The notes under the pieces: model-generated
Told to the model about the DNA's origin: nothing
The model's input: only the letters and a program-made list of their open reading frames with translations
The model's database searches: none
In this document: positions 27,773-35,879 of the stretch, piece by piece
How the letters are laid out: every line of letters begins with the position of its first letter
How positions within the stretch are numbered: position 1 is the first letter of the stretch
Source: Hyphococcus sp.
Lineage (GTDB): Bacteria > Pseudomonadota > Alphaproteobacteria > Caulobacterales > Parvularculaceae
Length of the DNA stretch: 64,000 bases
Direction of reading: 5' to 3'
Assembly: GCA_021776415.1 (NCBI GenBank)
Contig: JAJFFY010000050.1
Coordinates: forward strand, 1-64,000
Made by a program: the position numbers and the translations under genes

Positions 27773-29125
27773 ATGCGCATGGATGTTGGTTTTGGGTTGA
27801 GGGCGGGGTTCGCGAGCCTTATGGCCGCGGCGATTGTCGCTTGTGAGACCGCGCCGGTGCGCCCGGGGCCGTCGGTGGTCACGCTGCCTGGCCAACCAGG
27901 GGTTGAAGCGCCGTCCGGGGTGACGACTTCCGGTCCGGAATTTGACCAGGAAGCCCGCCGTTATGATCGCCGCGGCTATGCCCGTCCGCGCCATATGGAT
28001 GGCAAGGAGCCAGTGCGCGTCGGTTTGCTGTTGCCATTTTCCGCCAATAGCGCGCCGGCCCAAAAGGTTGCATCGGCGATGTTTGACGCCGCCCAGCTGG
28101 CCGCGTTTGACGCTGGCGATGAGCTCTTCTTGCTGATCCCGAAAGACACCAAAGGCACCGCGATTGGCGCGGCGGACGCAGCGCGCTCGGCGCTTGCTGA
28201 TGGCGCCGAGATTATTTTGGGACCGCTATTTTCTGAATCGGTTGAAGCTGCGGCCGTGGTCACGCGCGCCGCCCAAACGCCGATGATTGCATTTTCGTCC
28301 GATCTTAAATCCGGCGGCAACGGGGTTTATCTGTTGAGCTTTCCGCCGGAACTCGAAATCGAGCGCGTCACCGAATATGCGGTCAGCCAAGATTTGACCC
28401 GTTTCGGTGTGCTTGCGCCGCTGACCGAATATGGCAACCGCGTCTCCGGTGCCTTTGCCGAAGCCGTGTTCGTGCGCGGCGGGATTATTGTTCACGAAGA
28501 ACGCTATATGCAGGAGCCGGACGCGATGCTGGCGCCGGCCAAACGGCTGGCGCGGTTTTCTGAAGAAATCGTGCCGCTGGAACTGCGCCATGAATATGAT
28601 GGCGAGGCGCCTGAGCCCGGCGCCGAAGAGGTTGGTTATACCCAAGGCTATCAGGCGGTGTTGATGCCGGAGCAGGGCACATTGTTGCGCGCGCTCGCGC
28701 CGCTGCTGCCGTTTTACAATGTCGATATTACGCGGGTGAAACTGCTTGGCATATCGGCGTGGAAAAACCCGCGCCTCACCCGAGAGCCGGCTTTGCGTGG
28801 CGGCTGGTTTGCTGCGCCCGACCCTGAGATCACGCGCAATTTTGAAAACCGTTTTGCCGGTGCGTTTGGTGCGCCGCCACCGCGGCTCGCTTCGCTGGCC
28901 TATGACGCCTCTCTCCTTTCCGCCCGCCTGGCGGCTAGTGAGCGCAAGCGCAATCGCTTCTCAGTGGAGACGATCACCGACCCGAACGGCTATTTCGGCG
29001 CCGACGGTCTGTTTCGTCTGAATAGAGATGGGTCGGTTGAGCGTGGATTGGCAATTTTGGAAATTCAGCCCGGCGGCATTTTAACCATCGATCCCGCACC
29101 GCGCAGTTTTGCGCCGAGCTTTTGA
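27773..29125 (+). CDS. penicillin-binding protein activator (LpoA-like lipoprotein)
   Basis: The 450-residue protein has a lipoprotein signal: hydrophobic GFASLMAAAIV then AC with Cys at about 24. After a Pro/Val linker comes a periplasmic-binding type 1/6 fold (VRVGLLLPFSANSAPAQKVASAMFDAAQLAAFDAGDE). The second lobe ends with IDPAPRSFAPSF. The family activates class A penicillin-binding proteins from the outer membrane. It is divergent from rsmI, the common position for this gene. The cognate PBP is not visible in the window. Confidence 0.88.
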   Translation: MRMDVGFGLRAGFASLMAAAIVACETAPVRPGPSVVTLPGQPGVEAPSGVTTSGPEFDQEARRYDRRGYARPRHMDGKEPVRVGLLLPFSANSAPAQKVASAMFDAAQLAAFDAGDELFLLIPKDTKGTAIGAADAARSALADGAEIILGPLFSESVEAAAVVTRAAQTPMIAFSSDLKSGGNGVYLLSFPPELEIERVTEYAVSQDLTRFGVLAPLTEYGNRVSGAFAEAVFVRGGIIVHEERYMQEPDAMLAPAKRLARFSEEIVPLELRHEYDGEAPEPGAEEVGYTQGYQAVLMPEQGTLLRALAPLLPFYNVDITRVKLLGISAWKNPRLTREPALRGGWFAAPDPEITRNFENRFAGAFGAPPPRLASLAYDASLLSARLAASERKRNRFSVETITDPNGYFGADGLFRLNRDGSVERGLAILEIQPGGILTIDPAPRSFAPSF

Positions 29126-29128
29126 GGG

Positions 29129-29845
29129 TTGCGTAATTTTCGTTGCATTGTTTGTCTGTTTTTCTTCGCCGCATCAGCGCAGGCCGAAGACGCACAGCCG
29201 CAAGCCACCGACATTCTCGCCTCCACCGTTGAGAAAGCGGCGGCATTTGGCGATGCGCGCTTTGCGTTTAGCGTTGATTTCTGGAGTGAGCAAAACGGTG
29301 AAGAGCTGGCGCTACGGCTGCGCTTTGACCCGAGCAAGGCCAGCGGCGAGCAATGGTCGCTGTTAGACGTCTCCATCGACGATTTGTCAAAAGACCAGAA
29401 GAAAGCGTTCAAGCAATTTCAGAAGTCAGAAACTCCCGACGATGCGCTGGTTTATGATACGTTGGAAGATGAGCTCGGCGATCTGGTTCTGGTGGAGGAA
29501 ACGGAGGCGGTTGCGGTTTTCATAGGGCCAGTTGTCAGCGACGATTTGCCGGAAGATGTGCTGGAAATGACGATTACGCTCAACAAAGCCGAAGGTTTTG
29601 TTGAGCAGATTGATGTGCGCTCGAAAAAGCCGTTCAAACCCATGCCGGTGGCGAAAATAAAATCCATGAACCAGAGCCAGATCTATGCAGCGCCCAATGG
29701 CGACGGCGTTGCATTATTGCAGGCGAGCGAAGGCGCCGCCAATGGCAAGGCGATGTTTAAATCATTCACCACGCAAAGTCGTCAGCGCTATTTCGAGATT
29801 GAACGCATCGATCCGCCAGAATCTCCCGCGGCGGATTCTGAATAA
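29129..29845 (+). CDS. secreted hypothetical protein
   Basis: The 238-residue protein uses a probable TTG start at 29129, 4 nt after the preceding stop. A signal peptide (FRCIVCLFFFAASAQA, cut before EDAQP) is clear. The mature part is acidic and rich in Asp/Glu/Val; I do not recognise a domain. It is almost certainly in the same transcript as the LpoA-like lipoprotein, so an envelope role is plausible from position only. Confidence 0.75.
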   Translation: MRNFRCIVCLFFFAASAQAEDAQPQATDILASTVEKAAAFGDARFAFSVDFWSEQNGEELALRLRFDPSKASGEQWSLLDVSIDDLSKDQKKAFKQFQKSETPDDALVYDTLEDELGDLVLVEETEAVAVFIGPVVSDDLPEDVLEMTITLNKAEGFVEQIDVRSKKPFKPMPVAKIKSMNQSQIYAAPNGDGVALLQASEGAANGKAMFKSFTTQSRQRYFEIERIDPPESPAADSE

Positions 29846-29865
29846 GCCGGCGAGCGCAAAAAGCT

Positions 29866-30999
29866 TTAGCGCAGCAATTCATAAAGCACAGCGTTGAGCA
29901 CGCGCCGGCCGTTTGCTGTGGCAACCAAGCGTCCACAATCGAGCGTTACGAGACCGTCGGCGATGAGTGCGTGGAGGCGCTCAGTGCGGGCTTCATCGGC
30001 GTAGAAAAAATCGTCCGCATAGAGGGTTATGCCGTCGGCAAGGCGCAGGCCCATGGTTAGGCGTTCCACCAGCTGAGCGGCCTCATCCAGCGCTTCTGTA
30101 ACATAGCCATCAGCTCCGCCTGCCAAGTAATCCGCCGGCGCCTTGGCGGCCTCGGTTGCGAGGCGGCTTCCGTCAATGCTGAGGCGTCCATGAGCGCCGG
30201 GGCCGACGCCGATATAGTCGTGATAATTCCAATAGATGAGATTGTGCCGCGAGCGCTCGCCCGGCGCTGCATGATTTGAGATTTCATAGGCGGGAAGGCC
30301 GGCGCTGGCGGTCATCTCCTGGGCGAGGTCAAATTGATCGGCGCATTGGTCCTCATTAGCCGGCGCCCAGCGGCCGGCGCTAACGGCTTTGGCGAAGGCA
30401 GTGCCCGGTTCGATGGTGAGCTGGTAAAGCGACAGATGACCGGCGCCGAAATCAAGCGCCTCGCTGAGTTCTGCGCGCCAGGCGTCCAGCGTTTGTCCTG
30501 GCCGGGCATAGATGAGGTCGAATGTGGTGCGGTTGAAGACCCGCTGCGCCGTTTCGATGGCGCGCCTCGCCGCAGCGGCGTCATGGTCGCGGCCGAGGAA
30601 GCGCAAGGCGTCATCGCGCAGGGATTGAACGCCAAGCGACAGGCGGTTGACGCCAGCGCCGGCCAGCGCTTCAAAATGCGCTTGCTCCGCATCGGTCGGA
30701 TTGGCCTCAATGGTGATTTCTGCGTCGGGCGCAAAGCCCCAAAGCCGCTCGCAAGCGCGGATCACCGCATCAATAACACCGAGCGGCGCCAGCGACGGTG
30801 TGCCGCCGCCAAAATAGAGGCTGGTCAATTTGCGGTTCGGTGTTCGCGCCGCCCAATGTTCAAGATCGCGCGTCAGCACCTCTATCCAGCGCGCCGCATC
30901 GACGGTTTTATTTTTGTAAATATTGAAGTCGCAGTAGGGACAGATCCGTGCGCAATAGGGCCAGTGAACATAAACGCCCAGCGGGGTATGGTCAGTCAT
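29866..30999 (-). CDS. hemW: radical SAM family heme chaperone HemW
   Basis: The 377-residue radical SAM protein of the HemN superfamily has a 4Fe-4S motif C16-X3-C20-X2-C23 in CARICPYCDFNIY. FGGGTPSLAP, EANPTDAEQAHFEALAGAGVNRLSLGVQS and GAGHLSLYQLTIEPGTAF are typical. HemW inserts heme into respiratory enzymes; it was long misannotated as coproporphyrinogen oxidase. Its start overlaps the metallo-beta-lactamase stop by 8 bases. rdgB-hemW adjacency is conserved in alphaproteobacteria, with the lactamase wedged between here. Confidence 0.94.
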   Translation of the reverse strand: MTDHTPLGVYVHWPYCARICPYCDFNIYKNKTVDAARWIEVLTRDLEHWAARTPNRKLTSLYFGGGTPSLAPLGVIDAVIRACERLWGFAPDAEITIEANPTDAEQAHFEALAGAGVNRLSLGVQSLRDDALRFLGRDHDAAAARRAIETAQRVFNRTTFDLIYARPGQTLDAWRAELSEALDFGAGHLSLYQLTIEPGTAFAKAVSAGRWAPANEDQCADQFDLAQEMTASAGLPAYEISNHAAPGERSRHNLIYWNYHDYIGVGPGAHGRLSIDGSRLATEAAKAPADYLAGGADGYVTEALDEAAQLVERLTMGLRLADGITLYADDFFYADEARTERLHALIADGLVTLDCGRLVATANGRRVLNAVLYELLR

Positions 31000-31771
31000 T
31001 GGTTACTTCAGCAAGCGCTATCGTGTGAGCAAGGAGGTCGCGTCCGCCCGCCGGGCCATGGCTCGGGATGATGATTTCGGCGTCGGGAAATTCAGCGGCG
31101 ACGCGGCGCACCGTATCGGCCCACGCGGCGAGGTCGGCGTCGGTGGTGTTGCCGAGGGTGTTCGCCTCGCCCGGCCGGATCAGGCATCCGCCAAATAAAA
31201 TTTTCGTCTTGGGGTCATAGGCGACGATGTTGTCGCGCGTGTGGCCGGGGCCGGGATAGAAAAACTGGATTCTTCCGACGTTCCAAGAGTTCGGTTTCCC
31301 GCGTTCATGTTCGAAATATGGAACAGAACTTCTGGCCGGGGTCAGGCCGTGCTTGGCGGCGGCCTCATTTGTCAATTCGAAAGCTAACGTGGCCCAGTTG
31401 CGTTTATTGACAGTGTTCATTCCCCCCATCTTGTCAGCATGGGCGTGGGTCGGAACAAGTGTTCCCGGGCCGTTGAATATCTGCTCGTCGATCAAGTCGA
31501 GTAATCGCTCCGTATCCTCATCATTCCAGGCGGTATCGATAACTAATAGTTCGGCGCCATCTTTAACGACAAGGCCCTGCGAAAGAATCGGCCCCCAAGG
31601 CTCGATAGTTTCATAGCTCTTATGTATCCAGACATCCTCAGCGATTTTCTCCAGCACCAATTCGGGATTTGCGCCCTGTTGGGCAAGCCCGCGTTGCGAC
31701 GTAGGCGCCACAGCACAGGCGGCAAGCAACAATCCGCCAAATATCCACAGGGTAAGATTTCTAATCATCAC
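30992..31771 (-). CDS. subclass B1 metallo-beta-lactamase, NDM-like lipoprotein
   Basis: The 259-residue protein has a lipobox LLLAAC with Cys19, so it is predicted to be anchored in a membrane facing the periplasm. All B1 zinc ligands are present: H109, H111 and D113 in [11 protein letters not shown]177 in [13 protein letters not shown]196 in FGGCLI and H238 in PSHGP. HAHxDKMGGM, [14 protein letters not shown] and LGNTTDADL closely match the corresponding NDM segments as I recall them. By family it hydrolyses beta-lactams including carbapenems; activity here is inferred. It overlaps rdgB (11 bases) and hemW (8 bases), implying cotranscription and stable chromosomal residence rather than recent transfer. 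An alternative start is the second Met. Confidence 0.9.
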   Translation of the reverse strand: MMIRNLTLWIFGGLLLAACAVAPTSQRGLAQQGANPELVLEKIAEDVWIHKSYETIEPWGPILSQGLVVKDGAELLVIDTAWNDEDTERLLDLIDEQIFNGPGTLVPTHAHADKMGGMNTVNKRNWATLAFELTNEAAAKHGLTPARSSVPYFEHERGKPNSWNVGRIQFFYPGPGHTRDNIVAYDPKTKILFGGCLIRPGEANTLGNTTDADLAAWADTVRRVAAEFPDAEIIIPSHGPAGGRDLLAHTIALAEVTND

Positions 31772-32378
31772 TCAAGCATGCTTTCGTCAGCTTACGGAAG
31801 GCATCGGCGCGATGCGACATTGCGTGTTTCGCGGCCGGCGCCATTTCGCCAAAGGTAATATCATACCCATCCGGCGTGAATATCGGATCATAGCCGAACC
31901 CGTTGTCGCCGCGAGGCGGAAAGGTGAGCGTTCCGGTCACTTCGCCGTCAAAAACCTCCTCGCCGCCATCCGGCCAGGCAAGGCACAGGGCGCAGACAAA
32001 GCGTGCGGAGAGGTCGCGCGCGCCGCATTCTCTCAGCTGTTCCTCGATTTTCTTCATTGCATGGCCAAAATCACGCGGCTCGCCGGCCCAGCGAGCGGAA
32101 TAAATCCCCGGTGCGCCGCCGAGTGCGGCCACCGCCAGCCCGGAATCATCACCGAGCGCGGGCAGGTTTGAGGCGTCGGCAGCGGCCCTCGCCTTGATAA
32201 TAGCGTTCTCAGCGAAGGTTTTTCCGGTCTCTTCAGGATCATTTAGGCCAATTTTTTTGGCGGACACCGCCTCGATACCGAAGGCGGCCACTAACGCGTT
32301 GATTTCTATTATTTTTCCGTCGTTGTGAGAGGCGGTAATAAGCCGTCCAGGAGGCAATTTTCGTCGCTTTTCGATCAT
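31761..32378 (-). CDS. rdgB: XTP/dITP pyrophosphatase RdgB/HAM1
   Basis: The 205-residue house-cleaning enzyme removes dITP, XTP and related purines from nucleotide pools. [14 protein letters not shown] (SHNxGK substrate motif), [24 protein letters not shown] and [10 protein letters not shown]-like [10 protein letters not shown] with AMSHRADA are hallmarks. It is the first gene of the rdgB-lactamase-hemW unit. Its start faces an AT-rich divergent promoter region. Confidence 0.95.
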   Translation of the reverse strand: MIEKRRKLPPGRLITASHNDGKIIEINALVAAFGIEAVSAKKIGLNDPEETGKTFAENAIIKARAAADASNLPALGDDSGLAVAALGGAPGIYSARWAGEPRDFGHAMKKIEEQLRECGARDLSARFVCALCLAWPDGGEEVFDGEVTGTLTFPPRGDNGFGYDPIFTPDGYDITFGEMAPAAKHAMSHRADAFRKLTKACLSDD

Positions 32379-32379
32379 G

Positions 32380-32460
32380 TTTTATCCTTTTTCGGAAAAT
32401 ATTTATCGTTTTTCGAGAAAAAACACTTGCATTGTTTTTCGATAAGTGTATATCGATAAT
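32380..32460. promoter_or_regulatory. divergent control region with TTTTTCG repeats and a sigma70-like promoter
   Basis: Between rdgB and the small-ORF operon, the motif TTTTTCGxxAA occurs three times (TTTTTCGGAAAA, TTTTTCGAGAAA, TTTTTCGATAAG), with TATATCGATAAT beyond. TTGCAT and TATATC with a 16-bp spacer (about 32437-32464) form a plausible rightward promoter that overlaps the third copy. This arrangement suggests an operator array for an unknown regulator; the XRE protein at 33671 is one candidate. Confidence 0.5.
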
Positions 32461-32468
32461 CAACAAGA

Positions 32469-32656
32469 CGGCGAAACAAACGCCGCAACGGAAAACCGGC
32501 CCAAAAGCCAGATGGCGATAAAAACAAGACCGGCGACCCGAACACAAGCCCCTCCAGCCAAGGCTGGAAAACTAAAGACCCCGGCGCAGGCCGGAAATAA
32601 AAAGCACCGGCTAAGCCGGAACAAAAAAAGAGCGGCTGGGAAAGCCCAGACCGCTC
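32469..32656 (+). ncRNA. leader with five successive GC-rich hairpins
   Basis: In the 336-bp gap before the first small ORF I can fold five compact hairpins on the plus strand: CGGCG/CGCCG at 32469-32485, TCCAGCC/GGCTGGA near 32552, CCGGC/GCCGG near 32581, CCGGC/GCCGG near 32607, and GAGCGGCTGGG/CCCAG-CCGCTC at 32630-32656. A-rich single strands separate most of them. A strong ribosome site follows at 32702. It resembles a structured 5' leader or an RNA in its own right; I do not recognise a known riboswitch or family. An 81-codon frame across it has no protein-like features. Confidence 0.55.
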
Positions 32657-32714
32657 AGAAGATCAGAAATGAGTTGCGTTGCTTCAACTAGGGAAAAAGA
32701 AAAGGAGAAATCCC

Positions 32715-32849
32715 ATGTCTAACAAACACTCAACAGATAACTTCGGTGGATTTGGCGGCATTGTCAACGGTCTGGCCGTTTTGGTCACGATTTCCTTGAT
32801 CGGCGCAGGCTACTTTACGGCCCTTGGTTCATTTGCAGGCATTGTATAA
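32715..32849 (+). CDS. 44-residue small membrane protein
   Basis: It starts at an ATG preceded by AAAAGGAGAAATCCC, an excellent ribosome site. The polar, glycine-rich N-terminus (MSNKHSTDNFGGFGG) is followed by one membrane helix (IVNGLAVLVTISLIGAGYFTALG). The stop codon overlaps the next ATG (TAATG), so the two are translationally coupled. The family is unknown to me. The strong ribosome site and coupling support a real gene despite its size. Confidence 0.7.
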   Translation: MSNKHSTDNFGGFGGIVNGLAVLVTISLIGAGYFTALGSFAGIV

Positions 32850-33007
32850 TGTCCAAATTCTTTCAATTTGCGGCCGCGGCGCTGTTTGCGGCGGTCGCCG
32901 CAGCGAGCCTTGCGGGGCTCGCGATCGCGGCCGAGCAAGGGCCAGGCGCAACGCTTGCGGGCGCTAACCTCTGTCAAAAAGCCATATGTTTTGTGGCTTT
33001 CTTTTGA
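32849..33007 (+). CDS. 52-residue small exported/membrane protein
   Basis: It starts within the stop of the preceding gene. MSKFFQFAAAALFAAVAAASLAGLAIA looks like a signal peptide with a possible cut before AEQGP. Only about 24 residues follow, with two Cys (LCQKAIC). The 3' end overlaps an intrinsic terminator stem, so the last codons are also terminator sequence. The operon is therefore leader - two small proteins - terminator. Confidence 0.62.
   Translation: MSKFFQFAAAALFAAVAAASLAGLAIAAEQGPGATLAGANLCQKAICFVAFF
32978..33005 (+). terminator. intrinsic terminator overlapping the second small ORF
   Basis: AAAGCCA / TGGCTTT stem with a 9-nt loop, followed by CTTTT. It ends the two-gene small-protein operon. 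Confidence 0.7.
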
Positions 33008-33160
33008 GCCCTCTGTGGGGCTGCCTGGGGAAAGTCAAGGCGTTGCGCTGATCGTCTGGCGGGCAGAATCGCCCGACGATATCCGCGGTCGGCAGATTGA
33101 GATCGTGCCGGGGCGTTTTCACACAAGCGCAAATTTGAGACTTAGGACGGAGACAAGCGG

Positions 33161-33667
33161 ATGCGCGCGATAGGAAAAGGATCACTGGCGTCTATCCTCG
33201 CTATGGGTCTGAACATTACACGGATTATTTTGTGGCTTGCCTTTATTGGGTTTTCGATTGCCCTGGTGGTTATTCCGTTTGCGTCGATCGTCTACGGGAT
33301 GTTCCAGGGCTTTGATGGCGGTGACGCTCTTGTCGAGGGCGCAGATTATATCCAAATCGCATATCAGTTCGTCAGCTTTGGCGTCATGTTGTTTGTCGTC
33401 ACCCGATTGCTGAAAGTATTGAAAACACTGCGTTTCGGCTCGCCCTTCGTAAAAGAGAACGCCGACCATTTTCGCACCGTCGGCTACGCTTTGCTGATTG
33501 GGGAGGGCGCCAAAATCGCTTTCGGGCTGCTCTCATTGATCACCAGCGCCGACATTGAAATTGACACCCAGCCGATCACCTGGCTGGCGATCATCACGGT
33601 CTTTGTGCTTGCAGAAGTGTTTCACGAAGGCGCGCGGATGAAAGAAGAACAGGATCTTACGGTTTAA
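33161..33667 (+). CDS. DUF2975 family membrane protein
   Basis: The 168-residue protein has four membrane segments (about 15-45, 62-85, 108-128, 140-160) and the signature loop LRFGSPFVKENADHFRTVGYALLIGEG typical of DUF2975. Function unknown. Such proteins are routinely paired with a small XRE regulator, as here 3 nt downstream, which suggests a two-gene sensor/regulator or homeostasis module. Confidence 0.85.
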   Translation: MRAIGKGSLASILAMGLNITRIILWLAFIGFSIALVVIPFASIVYGMFQGFDGGDALVEGADYIQIAYQFVSFGVMLFVVTRLLKVLKTLRFGSPFVKENADHFRTVGYALLIGEGAKIAFGLLSLITSADIEIDTQPITWLAIITVFVLAEVFHEGARMKEEQDLTV

Positions 33668-33670
33668 ATC

Positions 33671-33901
33671 ATGGCGATTTCGGTAAAACTCGACCGCATA
33701 CTTCTCGACCGCGGGATGTCTTTGACAGAATTGTCAGAGCGGGTCGGTGTGACGATCGCGAATTTATCAATCCTGAAAACCGGCAAGGCTAAAGCCATTC
33801 GTTTCTCAACGCTCGAGGCGATCTGCCATGAGCTTGAATGCCAACCCGGGGACATCTTGTTCTTTGACGTAGAAGACAGCGCCGTCAAGGCGGCGGAATA
33901 A
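33671..33901 (+). CDS. small XRE/YozG-type helix-turn-helix regulator
   Basis: The 76-residue Cro/C1-type HTH protein shows MSLTELSERVGVTIANLSILKTGKAKAIRFSTLEAICHELECQPGDIL, a classic YozG pattern ending in the polar PGDIL motif. It follows the DUF2975 gene with 3 nt spacing. It probably represses its own operon; the TTTTTCG repeats 1.2 kb upstream are a possible but unproven target. Confidence 0.9.
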   Translation: MAISVKLDRILLDRGMSLTELSERVGVTIANLSILKTGKAKAIRFSTLEAICHELECQPGDILFFDVEDSAVKAAE

Positions 33902-33937
33902 GCTGCCCGGCGCCTTCTCATTTTATTGCTGAAGAGT

Positions 33938-35275
33938 TTATTCGTTTACCGCAAGCGTATCGGACGCCTTTGCGGCTGCGGCGATGCGCGACGGGCTGGC
34001 CTCGCCAACCGCGCGGCTGGTCATTGCGAATATCCATAACGCCACACCGAGAAGGGTGGTGCAGATATAAGCGGTTTGCGGCGCTATTGAGTAAAGCCCA
34101 ATGCCAAGCAATGGGGCGATAATAAAGCCCGACGCGCCAGCGGCGCCGGTCAGGCCGATCGCCGCGCCCTGCTCGTCTGATGTGACCGCCAGCGAGGCGG
34201 CGGCGTTAAAACCCGGAACCGCCAGGCCAGCGCCAAAACCGGCAAGCACCATGCCGAAGATGACCACCCCCAGATGCGGAAGCGTCCAGATGAGGCCGTG
34301 CCCGGCGATAATGAACAATGGTGCGATGCGCATCAGCAAGCGTGGTTCAACGCCAAAGCGCTGGACGATAACGATTTGCGAGAACAATGCCGCCATTGCA
34401 CCGCCCATAAGACCAAGGCCGACAAGCTGCGGCGCCGTTTCGGTGGTCACGCCCAGCGCATCCATGAAATAAAATGCAATGGTCTGTACAAGGATGGCAT
34501 TGGCGATGCCAAAGGTGAGCCCAAAGATTAAAAACGGGCGAATGCGCTTATCGGCTAGTTTCATTTTAACCGATTTTTTGCGTTGTTTCGGGCGGGTGTG
34601 CTCCGGCAAATATAAATAGACTGCAACGCTCATGATTGCGGCAAGGCCGGCAATGGCGAAAAACGGCGCCGTTGGTCCTAGCAAAGTGGCGGCAGCGCCA
34701 AAGCCGGGGCCGAGCATTGCGCCAAGGCCAAACGCGGCGGAGAAACTTGCAATTCCGGCGGTCCGATCAACAGCGCTGGTCCGGTCGGCGATGTAGGCTT
34801 GCGCTGCCGGTGGGCCGGCGGAGCCAAAAACACCATAGAGGCTTCGCGTCAGAACCAGTAAAATATAAAGCGGCGCGCCAGAAACGGCGCCCAATAGCCC
34901 AAACTCGATCGATGCGCCGAAAAAAATCATCGAGACGGCAAAGCCGATCAGGCCGATCAATATATATGGTTTGCGCCCGCCATGGTCGCTGCGTCGGCCC
35001 CAGCGCGGTACGCAAAAGACCCAGCACACAGCTGAGATCATGAAGATTAGCACCACCTGCAAATCGGATACGCCGATGTCGCGGGCAATCGGCGGCAATA
35101 TCGAAAAGACAATGGTCTGACCCATGCCGGCGCAGACCGCGCCGGCCAAGAGCAGCATAAAAGCAATCCGTCGCGCCTTGGGCGATGACGCCGCAAAGCG
35201 TTCGGCGTCCGTGGCGGCGCTAGCCGGGGCGGCATTCATAGCATCATTACGGTTGGAAGAATCGGGGCTTTCCAT
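33938..35275 (-). CDS. MFS transporter, drug:proton antiporter type
   Basis: The product has 445 residues from the ATG at 35275 (MESPDSSNRN); 25 further codons upstream lack support. Twelve membrane segments are visible. Motif A appears in the loop after helix 2 as PRWGRRSDHGGRKPYILIG, and the second half carries a matching VQRFGVEP loop. The layout resembles TetA/Bcr-type multidrug exporters. The substrate is unknown. It is divergent from the GFA gene across an inverted-repeat region. Confidence 0.87.
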   Translation of the reverse strand: MESPDSSNRNDAMNAAPASAATDAERFAASSPKARRIAFMLLLAGAVCAGMGQTIVFSILPPIARDIGVSDLQVVLIFMISAVCWVFCVPRWGRRSDHGGRKPYILIGLIGFAVSMIFFGASIEFGLLGAVSGAPLYILLVLTRSLYGVFGSAGPPAAQAYIADRTSAVDRTAGIASFSAAFGLGAMLGPGFGAAATLLGPTAPFFAIAGLAAIMSVAVYLYLPEHTRPKQRKKSVKMKLADKRIRPFLIFGLTFGIANAILVQTIAFYFMDALGVTTETAPQLVGLGLMGGAMAALFSQIVIVQRFGVEPRLLMRIAPLFIIAGHGLIWTLPHLGVVIFGMVLAGFGAGLAVPGFNAAASLAVTSDEQGAAIGLTGAAGASGFIIAPLLGIGLYSIAPQTAYICTTLLGVALWIFAMTSRAVGEASPSRIAAAAKASDTLAVNE

Positions 35276-35335
35276 GGCCGTTTCAGAGCATGCGCAAGAG
35301 CACAGTGCAACAATGTTGTGTATGGTGTTCCCGGC

Positions 35336-35364
35336 GAACACGCGTGACACGCAGTCACGTGTTC
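35336..35364. promoter_or_regulatory. long inverted repeat between the MFS and GFA genes
   Basis: GAACACGCGTGAC and GTCACGTGTTC flank a 5-nt centre and pair almost completely. A second, overlapping element GTGTTC-CCGGC-GAACAC starts at 35326. Located between two divergent start codons, the pair looks like an operator for a dimeric regulator, or an RNA hairpin. Confidence 0.5.
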
Positions 35365-35386
35365 AAAACCATGAGAGGCGGCGTTT

Positions 35387-35869
35387 ATGCAAGACGAACA
35401 ACATTTCTCCGCCGAGGGCGGGTGCGCCTGTGGCCGCGTGCGTTATCGCATGCTGTCACGGCCACTATTTGTGCATTGCTGTCACTGCCGGTGGTGCCAG
35501 CGCGAGAGCGGCGCCGCGTTTGCGCTCAATGCGCTGATCGAGGCGGATCGGGTGGAGGTGTTGAAGGGTGCGTTGGGGGCGGCCGAAATTCCGTCGCATA
35601 GCAGCAAGGGCCAGGAATTTCACCGCTGCCCGGATTGCCAGATAGCCTTGTGGAGCCATTACGCCGGCATGGGCGCCAAGATATGCTTCATCCGTGTAGG
35701 AACATTAGAAAATCCGGACCTGTTGGCGCCGAGTATTCATATCTTCACATCAACCAAGCAACCCTGGGTTAATCTGGAAGGCGGTACGCCGGTTGTGGCG
35801 GAGTATTACAGCAAAAAGAACTTCTGGCCGGCGACGAGCCTGATGCGCTGGCGCGCGTTGGAAAAATAA
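35387..35869 (+). CDS. GFA (glutathione-dependent formaldehyde-activating/CENP-V) family protein
   Basis: The 160-residue zinc-binding beta-fold protein has metal sites GGCACGRVRYRM, HCCHCRWCQRESGAAF and HRCPDCQIALWSHYAG, which hold the expected Cys residues (CxC, CxxC, CxxC). The family includes S-(hydroxymethyl)glutathione synthase but most members have no proven activity. It is divergent from the MFS gene. Confidence 0.9.
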   Translation: MQDEQHFSAEGGCACGRVRYRMLSRPLFVHCCHCRWCQRESGAAFALNALIEADRVEVLKGALGAAEIPSHSSKGQEFHRCPDCQIALWSHYAGMGAKICFIRVGTLENPDLLAPSIHIFTSTKQPWVNLEGGTPVVAEYYSKKNFWPATSLMRWRALEK

Positions 35870-35879
35870 TCTGTGGCCG

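Noticed and set aside
32446-32691. 81-codon frame across the five-hairpin leader
   Set aside because: Composition is set by stem-loops and A-rich linkers; no ribosome site and no hydrophobic core. The RNA structure is the more economical reading.
32868-33173. 101-codon frame overlapping the second small ORF and terminator
   Set aside because: Starts inside the signal-like ORF in another frame and lacks a ribosome site; codon pattern is not protein-like.
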